Assembly (NCBI RefSeq): GCF_014281125.1
Contig: NZ_JACOEA010000001.1
Location: 744,001-808,000 of the forward strand
Origin: Lawsonibacter celer
GTDB lineage: Bacteria > Bacillota > Clostridia > Oscillospirales > Oscillospiraceae
Direction: 5' to 3'
DNA length: 64,000 nucleotides
A model generated the notes under the pieces. That model was not told the DNA's origin and made no database searches. It worked only from the letters and a program-made list of their open reading frames with translations. The translations under genes were made by a program, and so were the position numbers. Below, one piece after another: positions 16,251 through 25,939 of this stretch (position 1 is its first letter; the number at the start of each line of letters is the position of its first letter).

Positions 16251-17358
16251 CCTCGCCGTCCTCAAAATCGTCGGCGGACACGTCTACCGCCCGGCCAGCC
16301 GCCCTGGCGGCAGCCTTGGCCTGCCCGCTGAGCAGCTTGTAGGAGTTCTTGCGGATCTCCGCCTCCACCTGCTCGCACAGCTCCGGGTTGTCCTTCAGAT
16401 ACTGCTTGGCCGCGTCCCGGCCCTGGCCGATGCGCAGATCCCCCATGGCAAACCAGGAGCCGGATTTCTGCATGATGTCCAGCTTGACCGCCAGGTCCAC
16501 GATCTCGCCCACCTTGGAGATGCCCTCGCCGTACATGATGTCGAACTCGGCCTCCTTGAAGGGGGGCGCCACCTTGTTCTTCACGATCTTGGCCCGGGTG
16601 CGGTTACCGATGATCTCGCTGCCGTTTTTCAGAGACTCGATGCGGCGCACGTCGATGCGCACCGAGGCGTAAAACTTCAGGGCACGGCCGCCGGTGGTGA
16701 CCTCTGGGTTTCCGTACATGACGCCCACCTTTTCCCGCAGCTGGTTGATAAAGATGACCACACAGTTGGTCTTGGCGATAGAGCCGGCCAGCTTTCGCAG
16801 GGCCTGGCTCATCAGCCGGGCCAGCAGACCCACGTGGGAGTCGCCCATGTCCCCCTCGATCTCCGCTCGGGGGGTGAGGGCGGCCACGGAGTCCACCACC
16901 ACCACATCAATGGCGCCGGAGCGCACCAGCGCCTCGCAGATCTCCAGGCCCTGTTCGCCGGTGTCCGGCTGAGAGATCAGCATGGAGTCAATGTCCACCC
17001 CCAGGGCGCGGGCATAGGAGGGATCCAGGGCGTGCTCGGCGTCAATGTAGGCCACCTCGCCTCCCCGCTTCTGCGCCTCTGCCACCACATGGAGGGCCAG
17101 GGTGGTCTTGCCGGAGGACTCGGGGCCGTAGATCTCAATGATGCGCCCTCGGGGGACGCCGCCGATCCCCAGGGCCAGATCCAAGGACAGGGATCCGGTG
17201 GGGATGGACTCCACCACAATCCCGGTGTTCTGCCCCATGCGCATGACCGTGCCCTTGCCATAGGTCTTGTCCAGCTGGGCCAGGCAAGTCTCCAGCGCCT
17301 TCTTCTTGTCCGACGCGGGGGACGCGCTCTCTACCGTCATCTTCTTTTTCTCAGCCAT
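16237..17358 (-). CDS. recA: Recombinase RecA
   Basis: 373 residues, ATG at 17358 about 11 nt after GAGAGGAG. Walker [10 protein letters not shown], Walker [11 protein letters not shown], the L2/Q-loop region [17 protein letters not shown] and the C-terminal KISKVGE-like segment [15 protein letters not shown] are all in place. The C-terminal tail is acidic, as usual. RecA forms filaments on single-stranded DNA for homologous pairing and SOS activation. I see no clear LexA box in the 41-nt gap to prmC; expression may come from upstream. Confidence 0.98.
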   Translation of the reverse strand: MAEKKKMTVESASPASDKKKALETCLAQLDKTYGKGTVMRMGQNTGIVVESIPTGSLSLDLALGIGGVPRGRIIEIYGPESSGKTTLALHVVAEAQKRGGEVAYIDAEHALDPSYARALGVDIDSMLISQPDTGEQGLEICEALVRSGAIDVVVVDSVAALTPRAEIEGDMGDSHVGLLARLMSQALRKLAGSIAKTNCVVIFINQLREKVGVMYGNPEVTTGGRALKFYASVRIDVRRIESLKNGSEIIGNRTRAKIVKNKVAPPFKEAEFDIMYGEGISKVGEIVDLAVKLDIMQKSGSWFAMGDLRIGQGRDAAKQYLKDNPELCEQVEAEIRKNSYKLLSGQAKAAARAAGRAVDVSADDFEDGEDADR

Positions 17359-17399
17359 ATGCTTTTGTACTCCTCTCAACAGCGGGGCCAGCCCCCAGA

Positions 17400-18263
17400 T
17401 TACGTATTGGCGGTTCCCTCCACCACCCGCCAGATGCCGGCGGTGTCCTGATAGGTCTCGATCTGCTCAAAGCCGTTTTTGCCCAGGATCAGCTCCACCT
17501 CTGGGGCCTGGGTCTCCCCCACCTCAAAGAGCATGCTGCCCCCCAGGCGCAGCGCTGTCCGCCACTGTTCGGCGATGGCCCGGTAAAAGTCCAGGCCGTC
17601 CGCCCCGCCGTCCAGGGCCATATGGGGCTCGTAATCCCGCACGGACACATCCAGCTGCGGGATCTCGCCGGTGGGGATATAGGGCGGGTTGGAGACAATC
17701 ACATCGAAGTCCCACAGGGAAGGGCTGGGCTTCTCCATGGCGTTGGCCTGCACGCAGGTCACCCGGGCGTTGAGCTCATTACGTCGCACGTTCTGCTTGC
17801 AGACCTTCAGGGCCTCCTCGCTCATGTCGGCCAGCACCACCCGGCAGGCGGGCACATTGGCCGCCACCGCCAAGCCCACGCAGCCGCTGCCGGCGCACAG
17901 GTCCAGCACCCGCGCCCCCTCCCCGGCCGCCCGGGCCAGGAGGATGGCCCGCTCGGCCAAAAGCTCCGTATCCATCCGGGGGATGAGCACGTCCCGGGAA
18001 ATATCCAGGGTCATGCCGTAGAACTCCCACTCCCCGATGATATAGGCCACGGGCTCCCCCGCCAGCCGGCGGGCGATCAGCTCAGCCAGCCGCTCCTCCA
18101 CCTGGTCGGAGGCATACAGCCCCATGTCCCGATAAAAGCCCTCTCGGTCCTTGCCAGCCGCACAGCATACCAGCTCCCTGGCCTCCAGCTGGGCCGCCTC
18201 CACCCCGGCTGCTCTGAGCTGACGGCGGGCATCCAGGTACAGGTTGTTATAGGTGGTCGCCAT
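17400..18263 (-). CDS. prmC: Peptide chain release factor N5-glutamine methyltransferase
   Basis: 287 residues. The N-terminal helical domain carries [18 protein letters not shown]. The SAM-dependent methyltransferase domain has [16 protein letters not shown] as motif I and the catalytic SNPPYIP. It methylates the GGQ glutamine of RF1 and RF2. Start set at MATTYNN (18263), preceded by AGGAAG; the open frame up to 18389 lacks family similarity. Same strand as, and 41 nt before, recA. Confidence 0.94.
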   Translation of the reverse strand: MATTYNNLYLDARRQLRAAGVEAAQLEARELVCCAAGKDREGFYRDMGLYASDQVEERLAELIARRLAGEPVAYIIGEWEFYGMTLDISRDVLIPRMDTELLAERAILLARAAGEGARVLDLCAGSGCVGLAVAANVPACRVVLADMSEEALKVCKQNVRRNELNARVTCVQANAMEKPSPSLWDFDVIVSNPPYIPTGEIPQLDVSVRDYEPHMALDGGADGLDFYRAIAEQWRTALRLGGSMLFEVGETQAPEVELILGKNGFEQIETYQDTAGIWRVVEGTANT

Positions 18264-18637
18264 AAAACCACTTCCTATGCTTCTTCTTTCTCTCTCAGTT
18301 ACAGCGAAAGGACTCGCAGCGTTTCCGCCGCATGGCGGTGGAAAGAAATGCAAAGAATGTGCGAAGCAGGACATGTGCCTGCGGAGCACCTCTTAACTTC
18401 TGGCCGCTGCGGCCACAACCTCTCCGGCCGTGCCGGAGAGAGGGGGGTATCGGGTCCAATGGGGACAACCTCTCCCCTGAACAGGCTGAAGGTCCTTATC
18501 ACGCTGCGGCACGCTCGCGGCCGGGTCGATAAGCCCTCCGACTCCGGGCACAAACAGGTGGCGCTTTGCGCCCCCTTCGGTTTGCGCCCATCCGCTCCGG
18601 TCTTATCTCCCCTGCTCACGGCCTCCGCGCTTCTATT
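18264..18637. other. Intergenic stretch between yqhQ and prmC, no gene recognised
   Basis: 374 bp of GC-rich DNA with open frames on both strands, none of which looks like a protein: compositions are arginine, serine and proline rich and there is no ribosome site. It has several small inverted repeats, for example around 18420-18440 (CTCTCCGGCCGTGCCGGAGAG). It may hold the prmC promoter, a structured RNA or a dispersed repeat; I cannot decide. Confidence 0.4.
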
Positions 18638-19618
18638 TTACCACTCGTCCTTCCCCTTCTCCTCCGGCAGGACCAGGGTGAAGGCCCGGATGCCCACCTC
18701 GATCATGGAGTCGTCCGGCTCAAAGGTAGTCCAGTTCTGAAGCCACAGCCCCGGGGCGGTCATAATGCGGGTAAAGGGATTGTCGTACTTCCCCACCAGG
18801 CGGTTGAGCTCATAGGTGATGCTCACGATCACGGGCAGCAAAAGCAGATGCAGCCCCATGCGCGCAAAGGTGTTGGTCACCTCCACAAAGGAGAACAGCA
18901 CACTGGAGAGCAGGATGGACACCACAATCACCACAAACAGAAAGCTGGTGCCGCAGCGGGGGTGGTGCTTGGGCTGGACACGCACGTTCTCCACCGTCAG
19001 GGGCAGGCCATGCTCATAGCAGAAGATGGTCTTATGCTCGGCCCCGTGGTAGGAAAACACCCGGCGGATGTCCTTCATCCGGGAGCAAAGCATCAGATAG
19101 GCCAGGAAGATCACGATGCGCACCGCGCCCTCCAGCAGGTTGCGCACCCACATGGGCATGCCCGGGAAAAACCAGGCCACGCCCCCCGCCAGGGCCGTGG
19201 GCAGCAGGAAAAAGAGCAGCACGGAAAACAGAATGCCCAGAATTACCGCAAAGGTGACCAGCGCGGAGGCAGCCTTCTCACTACCCAGATGCTTATCCAG
19301 CCACACCTCGAATTTGGTGGGCTCCTCCGGCTCGTCCTCCTCCGAGAAGAAGGAAGCGGAGTACATCAGGGCTTTGACCCCATTGGCCAGCGAAGAGCAG
19401 AAATTGAACACGCCCCGAAGGAAGGGCAGCCCCAGAGCCGGGTGCTTGTCCTTGATCAGCACCCGCTCCTCCACCTGCTCCTCCAGTGTTCCGTCCGGCT
19501 TGCGCACCACGACCGCCTTTTTCTCCGGTCCGAGCATCATGATGCCCTCGATGAGCGCCTGCCCGCCGATCATGGTCTTGTAGGGCGTGGCGCAGGATTG
19601 ATTTTTTTCATTTGGCAT
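18638..19618 (-). CDS. DUF1385 family membrane protein (YqhQ-like)
   Basis: 326 residues. The N-terminal GGQALIEGIMMLGP, central YHGAEHKTIFCYE and PRCGTSFLF motifs are diagnostic for DUF1385. About four membrane helices. Biochemical role unknown; the family is widespread in Firmicutes and often precedes prmC and prfA, as it precedes prmC here. Start at MPNEKNQ (19618), about 12 nt after AAGGAG. Confidence 0.9.
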   Translation of the reverse strand: MPNEKNQSCATPYKTMIGGQALIEGIMMLGPEKKAVVVRKPDGTLEEQVEERVLIKDKHPALGLPFLRGVFNFCSSLANGVKALMYSASFFSEEDEPEEPTKFEVWLDKHLGSEKAASALVTFAVILGILFSVLLFFLLPTALAGGVAWFFPGMPMWVRNLLEGAVRIVIFLAYLMLCSRMKDIRRVFSYHGAEHKTIFCYEHGLPLTVENVRVQPKHHPRCGTSFLFVVIVVSILLSSVLFSFVEVTNTFARMGLHLLLLPVIVSITYELNRLVGKYDNPFTRIMTAPGLWLQNWTTFEPDDSMIEVGIRAFTLVLPEEKGKDEW

Positions 19619-19656
19619 GGAGGTTTGGTTCTCCTTAACTATAAATATCTTTACGT

Positions 19657-19685
19657 ATTGTACCAAACCCGCACCCCGATTGCAA
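19657..19685 (-). promoter_or_regulatory. Promoter of yqhQ
   Basis: -35 TTGCAA (19680-19685), 17-bp spacer, -10 TACAAT (19657-19662). The -35 lies in the loop of the terminator of the histidine kinase operon. Confidence 0.75.
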
Positions 19686-19695
19686 GGGGTGCGGG
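19665..19695 (-). terminator. Terminator of the histidine kinase operon
   Basis: A 10-bp perfect GC-rich stem (19668-19677 with 19686-19695) and only three T after it on the minus strand. Its loop contains the yqhQ -35 box. Confidence 0.65.
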
Positions 19696-19709
19696 CAAAG
19701 TTTTAGAAC

Positions 19710-21128
19710 TTATGTTCTATTTTCAGGCAACGGCAGATGAATGGTGACCACACAGCCGCCCCCCTCCGCGTTGCCGATCTCCAGCGTGCCCTCATGGCGG
19801 GTGATGATCTCGTCGCACACGGCCAGGCCGATGCCCGAGCCACGGGCCTTGGAGGAGCCCTTGTAGAATTTATACTTTACATGGGGCAGCTCCTCCTCAG
19901 GAATGCCCGGGCCATAGTCCCGGATGGTAATCACCACCTGGTTTCCTTCCTGGAAAATAGCTGTGTCGATCCGCTTACCGCTGCCGCCGTGCTTGGCCGC
20001 ATTGTCCAGGAGGTTGCAGAACACCTGACGTAGCCGCTCCGGATCCCCGCTGATGAGGGGGAACTCCTCCTCACAGTCGGTATGAATGAGCTCAATGCCC
20101 TCCCGGCGGAAGAACTCCCGGTAGGTATACACCGCATCCTCCAGCTCGGCTTTGATGTCCATGGGCTCCACGGACAGGGTAAATCGGCCATCCGAGATGC
20201 GTGAAAACTCCAGCAGCTCCTCCACCATATTGGTCAGCCGCCGCGCCTCGGAGACAATGATGCCCATGCCCTTCTTCACGTCTGAGGCATCCCGCACCTC
20301 GCCGTTCATAATGGTCTCCGCCCAGCCGTTGATGGCGGTGAGTGGCGTGCGCAGCTCATGGGAGACCGATGAGATGAACTCCGACTGAAGCTTCTCCGTC
20401 TGCTTGATCTTCAGGGACATATCGTTGATCGCGTCGGTCAGATCTCCGATTTCATCGTCGTACTGCTTGTCAATCTGCACGCCGTAGGAGCCCTCCGCGA
20501 TTCGCTTGGCGGTCTCGGTAATGCCGGCCACCGGCTCCACAATGGAGCGGACAAAATAGAGGTTGGAAAAGTACACCATGGCCAGGATCCCAACGCCGAT
20601 GCCCAGCGCCGCCCCTACGATCAGGATGATCTGCCGGTCCACCAGGCGCAGGGAGGTGACATACCGCATGGCGCCCACCACCTCGCCCTTGATAATCACT
20701 GGGCTGGAGACCGCCATAATGTGCTCGCCCGTGCCGGGGTCGGAGCCGGTCCAGCTTCTGGTCCGGCCCTGGGCCAGCGCCTCGCTGATGTCCGGCGTGC
20801 CAGGGGAGCGGAAGGCGGTCAGGTCGGAGCTGGAATAGCGGATCAGGCCGCTGGCATCAATGAACTCCACCTCCAGCTTTTCCCGGTCTGCGGTGGTGTT
20901 GACAAAGGACTGGGCAAAGGTGTAATAGGAGTTTTGAAAGTAGCGGAACTGGCTGGCTGCGCCGTCGGCCGTGGCCTCCAGCGTGTAGAGCATATTGGTG
21001 TAGTAATAGCTGCCCATGGCCACCGTAAATGCCGTTACCGCCAGCAGAACAATAAACAGCACCACGCTGATGGAGTTGAAGATCCACCTGCGTCGGATGC
21101 CCGTGATTTTTTTCATCTTCATTTTCAT
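19710..21128 (-). CDS. Sensor histidine kinase
   Basis: 472 residues: a membrane helix near residues 17-40, an extracytoplasmic sensor loop of about 120 residues, a second helix (IILIVGAALGIGVGILAMVY), a HAMP linker, HisKA with the phospho-acceptor in SHELRTPL, and an ATPase with NLLDNAAKHG, DYGPGIPEEE and GSGIGLAVC. This is the VicK/PhoR/ResE architecture. Signal unknown. It is third in the operon after the lipoprotein and response regulator genes. Confidence 0.93.
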   Translation of the reverse strand: MKMKMKKITGIRRRWIFNSISVVLFIVLLAVTAFTVAMGSYYYTNMLYTLEATADGAASQFRYFQNSYYTFAQSFVNTTADREKLEVEFIDASGLIRYSSSDLTAFRSPGTPDISEALAQGRTRSWTGSDPGTGEHIMAVSSPVIIKGEVVGAMRYVTSLRLVDRQIILIVGAALGIGVGILAMVYFSNLYFVRSIVEPVAGITETAKRIAEGSYGVQIDKQYDDEIGDLTDAINDMSLKIKQTEKLQSEFISSVSHELRTPLTAINGWAETIMNGEVRDASDVKKGMGIIVSEARRLTNMVEELLEFSRISDGRFTLSVEPMDIKAELEDAVYTYREFFRREGIELIHTDCEEEFPLISGDPERLRQVFCNLLDNAAKHGGSGKRIDTAIFQEGNQVVITIRDYGPGIPEEELPHVKYKFYKGSSKARGSGIGLAVCDEIITRHEGTLEIGNAEGGGCVVTIHLPLPENRT

Positions 21129-21183
21129 TCCATTGGTTCACCACCTGGGTTTTTGGGGGTCCTTCTACCCGCCCGGACAACCC

Positions 21184-21870
21184 CTAAAAGCCCCACTTAT
21201 AGCCATAGCCCCATACCGTGGTAATAAAGCTGGGATTGGTGGGGTCATCCTCAATTTTAATGCGCAGCCGGCGGATGTTTACGTCCACAATCTTCAGTTC
21301 GCCAAAATAGTCCCGGCCCCAGACCGCGTCGAGAATTTCCTCTCGGGAGAGGGCCTTTCCAGGGTTGTCCATAAACAGCTTGATGATGTTGTACTCCACC
21401 TGGGTCAGCTTCACCCGCTGCCCATTTTTCTCCAGGGTGCGGTTGCGGGTGTTGAGCAGGAAAGGCGGCTGGCTGATCTCGCCGGTGTCAATGACCTCGC
21501 CCCCGCCGGTGCGGCGGTATAGGGCGTCGATGCGGGCGGTGAGCTCCGCCGGCGAGAAGGGCTTTGTCACATAGTCGTCCGCGCCGGTCATCAAACCGGT
21601 GACCTTGTCCATCTCCTGGGTGCGAGCAGTTAACATAATAATACCAATGTTGTTGTCCCCCGCCCGGATGCGGCGGCAGACCTCAAATCCATCCATATCC
21701 GGAAGCATAATGTCCAGCAGCGCCACCTTGATGTCCGGGTTGCGCTTGAGCTGCTGCAGGGCCTCTTCTCCGCTGGCGGCCTCAATGGCCTCATAGCCCG
21801 CCCGCTTCAGGTTGATCACCACAAAGCTGCGAATATTGGCTTCATCCTCCAGCACCAGCACCTTTTTCAT
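21184..21870 (-). CDS. OmpR/PhoB-family response regulator
   Basis: 228 residues starting at MKKVLVLEDE (21870), 7 nt after AGGAGG. The receiver domain has the acidic pair, the phospho-acceptor in LLDIMLPDMDG, a conserved T in IIMLTAR and K in YVTKPFSP. The C-terminal winged helix has LTQVEYNIIKLF and VDVNIRRLRIKIED, with the wing ending in TVWGYGYKW. It is the partner of the kinase downstream. Confidence 0.95.
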   Translation of the reverse strand: MKKVLVLEDEANIRSFVVINLKRAGYEAIEAASGEEALQQLKRNPDIKVALLDIMLPDMDGFEVCRRIRAGDNNIGIIMLTARTQEMDKVTGLMTGADDYVTKPFSPAELTARIDALYRRTGGGEVIDTGEISQPPFLLNTRNRTLEKNGQRVKLTQVEYNIIKLFMDNPGKALSREEILDAVWGRDYFGELKIVDVNIRRLRIKIEDDPTNPSFITTVWGYGYKWGF

Positions 21871-21910
21871 GGCGTTTTTTCCTCCTATCAAATCCAGTTT
21901 GACCGCTTGG

Positions 21911-23272
21911 TCAGCTGCCGGAAATCAGGGAAAATGCGGCCTGCACGGACTCCTCAGTCAGCCCGCTGTCCCAGCTGCAATCCAACAGTCTGCCCGCGTA
22001 GATGACGTTATTGTCTTCTCCCTGCGGGGGATATAGACGGAACCGCCCGGCCATATCCGCCCGTCGCTCCCGATTTTCACCCGTCAGCCGATAAATCACC
22101 AGGAAAGGCTCCGGCTCCATGCCGCTCCCCTCCTCCCAGTAGGAGAAGATCACTGCCCGCTCGCTGCCTCCCGCCTGATCGCTGCGGGACAGGCACACCT
22201 TCCCCTCCCACTGGTCGGGCAGGATAAAGTACCATCCGTCCCGCTCGTTGTGATAGGTGGTAAAAACCGTCGTGGGCGTTCCGTTGATGTCAAACTGCCG
22301 CCAGCGCAGGGCCCAGAAATTGACCGCCGTGGTGGTCTGCTTCGGGTCGGGCAGCGCGTAGGGCTCCGGTAGCTCCATGATGCCGTCGCCGTTGATGTCT
22401 GTTCCGGATACCTGATTATACCAGCGCACCGTGCTGCTGCTCTCACCGGTCTCCGGGTCCAGGGTAATGTTCTGAATCCGCCCGTCCCTCCAGGCCATAA
22501 TGTCGGTGATGCGCCCGTTCTCGCTGTAATAGGACGGCACAAAGACCGCCGGCACATGGTCCTTCAGGTAGCCGGTCTGCATCCCGTTTTCCACCGGAGA
22601 GGTGGTATTCTGGGAGAGCATGGCTGAGGACTCCAGCTCCAGTACGCTGTGGAAATTATAGAGGTCCACCCGGCTGCTCCCGCCAGTTTCGCCGGCCATC
22701 AGGACAATCAGCTCCTTCTGGTTGTCCATATCCAGGTCAAACACCCGGAAATCCGTGTAGTCGTCCGTACGGACCAGCTCCAGCACCTGGTCGTGGGCGA
22801 TGGAATAGGCCGCCAGCGAATAGACCTTTTCGCTCATCTGCCAGCTGACCACAATTTCCTTGGCCGGCGTATCGCCCAGGTTCTCATAGGCCACACAGTT
22901 GATGGCCGAGCCGGCCCCCTCAATGACGGCGGCCACCTCATACTCCTCGCCCAGCTGGCGGTAGATGTAAATTTTCAGCGGCCGCTCGTCCGAGGTGACC
23001 CGGAAAAAGGCGATGGCCTCCTTCACCCCGTCTCCGTCCAGGTCCTGCAGCTGCACAGGCTGGCTCAGCTCTCCGGTAAGCGGCGCGGCGGACTCGGCGG
23101 AGTTCTGGGCCAACACCTCTTCAATTTTCTTTTGAAGCTTCTGGTAGTCCTCCGGCAGTTTGGGCAACACGTACAGTTCGCTCACCGAGCCGGAGATGCA
23201 GCCGGAAAGCAGCACGGCCAACAGCAGGGCCAGCGCTGTGATCCGGCAGGATTTTCCAATATATCGTTTCAT
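21911..23272 (-). CDS. Lipoprotein with VCBS/FG-GAP-like repeats
   Basis: 453 residues. The lipobox is LLSGC after a basic, hydrophobic signal peptide, so the protein should be attached to the outer face of the membrane. Short calcium-loop-like motifs recur (DLDGDGVKEA, DLDMDNQKEL, DINGDGIMEL), suggesting beta-propeller-type repeats. It is the first gene of the operon with the two-component pair. Context suggests an envelope sensor or regulated product; this is inference. Confidence 0.8.
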   Translation of the reverse strand: MKRYIGKSCRITALALLLAVLLSGCISGSVSELYVLPKLPEDYQKLQKKIEEVLAQNSAESAAPLTGELSQPVQLQDLDGDGVKEAIAFFRVTSDERPLKIYIYRQLGEEYEVAAVIEGAGSAINCVAYENLGDTPAKEIVVSWQMSEKVYSLAAYSIAHDQVLELVRTDDYTDFRVFDLDMDNQKELIVLMAGETGGSSRVDLYNFHSVLELESSAMLSQNTTSPVENGMQTGYLKDHVPAVFVPSYYSENGRITDIMAWRDGRIQNITLDPETGESSSTVRWYNQVSGTDINGDGIMELPEPYALPDPKQTTTAVNFWALRWRQFDINGTPTTVFTTYHNERDGWYFILPDQWEGKVCLSRSDQAGGSERAVIFSYWEEGSGMEPEPFLVIYRLTGENRERRADMAGRFRLYPPQGEDNNVIYAGRLLDCSWDSGLTEESVQAAFSLISGS

Positions 23273-23377
23273 TTTTCCTGGCCTCCAGGCAACCCATTAT
23301 CTTTTGTATCATATCATACTTTGCTCCGAAATGGTACGGCTATTTTGATTTTTCGACCCTGCACGCCGCGAAAACTC

Positions 23378-23406
23378 TTGCCAAGCCTTTGCTTGTCGTG
23401 TATAAT
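23378..23406 (+). promoter_or_regulatory. Promoter of tRNA-Leu
   Basis: -35 TTGCCA (23378-23383), 17-bp spacer and perfect -10 TATAAT (23401-23406), ending 14 nt before the tRNA 5' end. Confidence 0.85.
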
Positions 23407-23420
23407 ATCTTTTAGTATAT

Positions 23421-23507
23421 GCCGGTGTGATGGAATTGGTAGACGTGACGGACTCAAAATCCGTTGGTGGCGACATCGTGTGGGTTCGAGTCCCACCACC
23501 GGCACCA
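23421..23507 (+). tRNA. tRNA-Leu (anticodon CAA)
   Basis: 87 nt with the long variable arm of class II tRNAs. Acceptor GCCGGTG/CACCGGC, anticodon stem ACGGA/TCCGT with loop CTCAAAA (anticodon CAA, reading TTG), T-arm with GGGTTCGAGTCCC, and encoded CCA. Confidence 0.95.
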
Positions 23508-23515
23508 TAATGAAT

Positions 23516-23564
23516 GAAGTCCGTTTTTCGAACATTTTTATCGAAAAACGGACTTCTCATTTTG
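23516..23564 (+). terminator. Terminator after tRNA-Leu
   Basis: A 16-bp perfect stem (23516-23531 with 23541-23556) with the loop ACATTTTTA, followed by TCATTTTG. Confidence 0.85.
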
Positions 23565-23750
23565 AGCAGCGCGCTTCAAAAATCTCTAAATGGAAAAGTA
23601 TTGTTTCTACTCCACGCGATCTTTAAAACACTATTTTCGATCAGCAGCATTTCACTAGAGCAGAACACATCTTACATTTAGACATTCGCTCCCTTTTATG
23701 ATATGCTAAAATAGTAGAAACGTAAATCGGAAGTCGGAAGGAACGCTGAT

Positions 23751-23993
23751 ATGAAATTAAAGACCGCAAAAGCTGTAATGTGGGTGTTATTTGCCATCTT
23801 TTGTGTGTTAATCTTACTTATGGTTTTGACAAAGTCTGCACCCTTCGGTTATGCGGCAATTGTCACTATTATTGTCTATGGAATCATAAATGTTGCGTTC
23901 TGGCGCTGTCCTAACTGCGGAAAGTGTATTGGCGGGATTTGGCTCGGAAAATATAACCATTGCCGCTATTGCGGAGAAGAAATTAAACCGTAA
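23751..23993 (+). CDS. Small membrane protein with zinc-ribbon tail
   Basis: 80 residues. Two membrane helices (residues about 9-26 and 32-50) are followed by a C-terminal zinc ribbon CPNCGKC...CRYCGE. A good ribosome site GGAAGGA precedes the ATG. The codon use is AT-richer than the flanking housekeeping genes, so it may have been acquired. Function unknown. Confidence 0.75.
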   Translation: MKLKTAKAVMWVLFAIFCVLILLMVLTKSAPFGYAAIVTIIVYGIINVAFWRCPNCGKCIGGIWLGKYNHCRYCGEEIKP

Positions 23994-24039
23994 ATTATGG
24001 TTTATCAAATCAGTTCTAGCGGCATCTATAGTGTTGCGA

Positions 24040-24087
24040 TGTACCACGTCGGAGCAAGCTTTGTATCGCTTGCTCCGACGTGGTACA
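24040..24087. repeat. Perfect long inverted repeat
   Basis: Two 20-nt arms (24040-24059 and 24068-24087) are exact reverse complements around an 8-nt loop. There is no T-run on either strand, so it is not a normal terminator. It lies between the zinc-ribbon gene and the SPOUT methyltransferase gene. Confidence 0.8.
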
Positions 24088-24199
24088 AAAGTCAGAGCGC
24101 GCTCATTCTGCTGTTCCCCGCTGTGCGGCTGTTGGCGGCACTGCTGCCGGGCTTCGGGCCGGAATGCGCGGGAGGCTCAAAGGACAGGAGGTGTGCGTT

Positions 24200-25093
24200 A
24201 TGGCAAATATCATCCGGGTAACGGATCTGGAGTGGCCGGAGCTGGCTGTATTCACACGCCTGACCCAGGCGCAGCTGCGCAGCCGGAGGGCGCCGGAGAA
24301 GGGGCTCTTCATCGCGGAGAGCGCCAAAGTAATCGACCACGCTCTGGACGCCGGCTATGTGCCGGTCTCGTTTTTGATGGAGCGCAGGCACATTGAGGGA
24401 CAGGGGCGGGCCATCCTGGCCCGCTGCGGCGAGACTCCGGTCTACACGGCCGACAGCGGCCTGCTGGAAGAGCTGACCGGCTACCGGCTGACCCGCGGAA
24501 TCCTGTGTGCCATGCACCGCCCCCGTCTGCTCCAGGCGGAGGAGCTGTGCGCAAAAGCCCGGCGCGTGGCCGTCCTGGAGGGAATCGCCGACCCCACCAA
24601 TGTGGGCGCGATCTTCCGCTCGGCCGCGGCGCTGGGGATGGACGCGATCCTGGTCACCCCCACCTGCTGCGACCCGCTGCACCGCCGCTCCGTGCGGGTC
24701 AGTATGGGTACGGTATTCCAGATTCCCTGGACCTATATCGGCAGCAAGGTGGCGGACTGGCCCGGCCACGGGCTGGAGCGGCTGCACGCCCTCGGCTTTC
24801 GGACCGCCGCCATGGCGCTGAGCGGGCACACGGTCCCCATTGACGACCCACGTCTGGCCTCGGAGGCAAAGCTGGCCATTGTGCTGGGGACAGAGGGGGA
24901 CGGACTGGCTCCCCAAACGGTGGCCGCATGTGATTATACCGTCTGCATCCCCATGTCCCACGGGGTCGATTCCCTGAATGTGGCCGCGGCCAGCGCGGTG
25001 GCCTTCTGGCAGCTCAGCGCCGGAGAAAGCGCCCCCGGCTCAGAAGGGGGTAATCACACGGCCCTTCCTGCCCTGCGGCGGGAAGGGCCGTGA
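24200..25093 (+). CDS. SpoU/TrmH-family RNA 2'-O-methyltransferase
   Basis: 297 residues, ATG at 24200 after AGGAGGT. An N-terminal substrate-binding domain (SRRAPEKGLFIAESAKVI) is followed by a SPOUT methyltransferase with motif 1 DPTNVGAIFRSAAALG, motif 2 VLGTEGDGL and motif 3 IPMSHGVDSLNVAAA. These knot enzymes methylate ribose in 23S rRNA or tRNA. Which nucleotide cannot be told. A hairpin (25057-25092) overlaps the stop codon. Confidence 0.92.
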   Translation: MANIIRVTDLEWPELAVFTRLTQAQLRSRRAPEKGLFIAESAKVIDHALDAGYVPVSFLMERRHIEGQGRAILARCGETPVYTADSGLLEELTGYRLTRGILCAMHRPRLLQAEELCAKARRVAVLEGIADPTNVGAIFRSAAALGMDAILVTPTCCDPLHRRSVRVSMGTVFQIPWTYIGSKVADWPGHGLERLHALGFRTAAMALSGHTVPIDDPRLASEAKLAIVLGTEGDGLAPQTVAACDYTVCIPMSHGVDSLNVAAASAVAFWQLSAGESAPGSEGGNHTALPALRREGP

Positions 25094-25108
25094 TCGGAGG
25101 CTTCACGC

Positions 25109-25866
25109 TCATTTGAGGATTCGCTTCAAACCGGCGATATCCAGCAGATTGACCGTTTCCAATTTTCCTTGATAGAATACCGCCCAGTTGTTGAAGACGC
25201 AGGGCAGCGTCTTTGCTTTCTGCAGCGTATCCACCAGGTGCAACGACGCGGGGATTCCGTTCTCCCGGCAATATTCTTTGAGCCGTTCCACGGCCTGATA
25301 GACAAAGGGGCACTGAAAGTCATAGTAAATGGTCAGCTCCTTTGTCTCGATTTCCTGCTGCTTCGCATTTTGGGCAAAACCCGGAGCGCTCCCATCAAAG
25401 GAAAGAGCCAGAAGATCATAGCCGTTCTGCGTGGTATCTACCACCTCAAAGCCGTAACTCTTTGCAAAGGCCTGGTTGGACAACCAGGCCTTTTGCCTGG
25501 CCGCCCCCAGCATACACACGCCGGATTTTCCCTTCTCCCGGGCGTCTGTCAGGCAATACTCCATCAACTCTTTTCCATAGCCCTTTCCCTGGTGCTCCCC
25601 GTTTACCCACAGACAGTACAGATAGAGGTAGCGCGCTCTCCGGTAACCGGCACCCACGCCGTCTCCAGGGGGGCGTATTCCACAAAGGCCGTGGCCCTGG
25701 CATTGAGTTTTGGAAAGACAGGCCCTTCCTTCAGCCGCTGGGAGAGCCATTGCCGTTTGGCCTCCACGCCGGGGTGGGGCTTTTTGCTGCGGATGATGCA
25801 GCACAAATGTTCATCCACCAGATTTTCCGGTGTTACGGTAATAAAATCAGAGCACAGAGCCGTCAC
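25109..25866 (-). pseudogene. Frameshifted GNAT acetyltransferase with YoaP C-terminal domain
   Basis: Two overlapping frames together encode a close homologue of the intact protein at 36809-37558. The N-terminal frame (from 25866) covers SKKPHPGVEAKRQWLSQRL up to VPVTGER; the rest, YLYLYCLWVNGEHQGKGYG onward, is in another frame down to 25109. The shift (+2 or -1) is near 25633-25640, just before the acetyl-CoA loop, so the reading frame is broken in the catalytic domain. A sequencing error is the alternative. Confidence 0.85.
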
Positions 25867-25939
25867 CCCCCTTGTTTAAAATTCGTCAATTGGGCTGATT
25901 TCATGACCTGCTGTCTGCCCGGCTCCTCACCTGTTTTCA

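Noticed and set aside
18299-18619. 106-codon minus-strand frame between yqhQ and prmC
   Set aside because: Low-complexity, arginine/serine/proline-rich translation, no ribosome site, no similarity I can recall.
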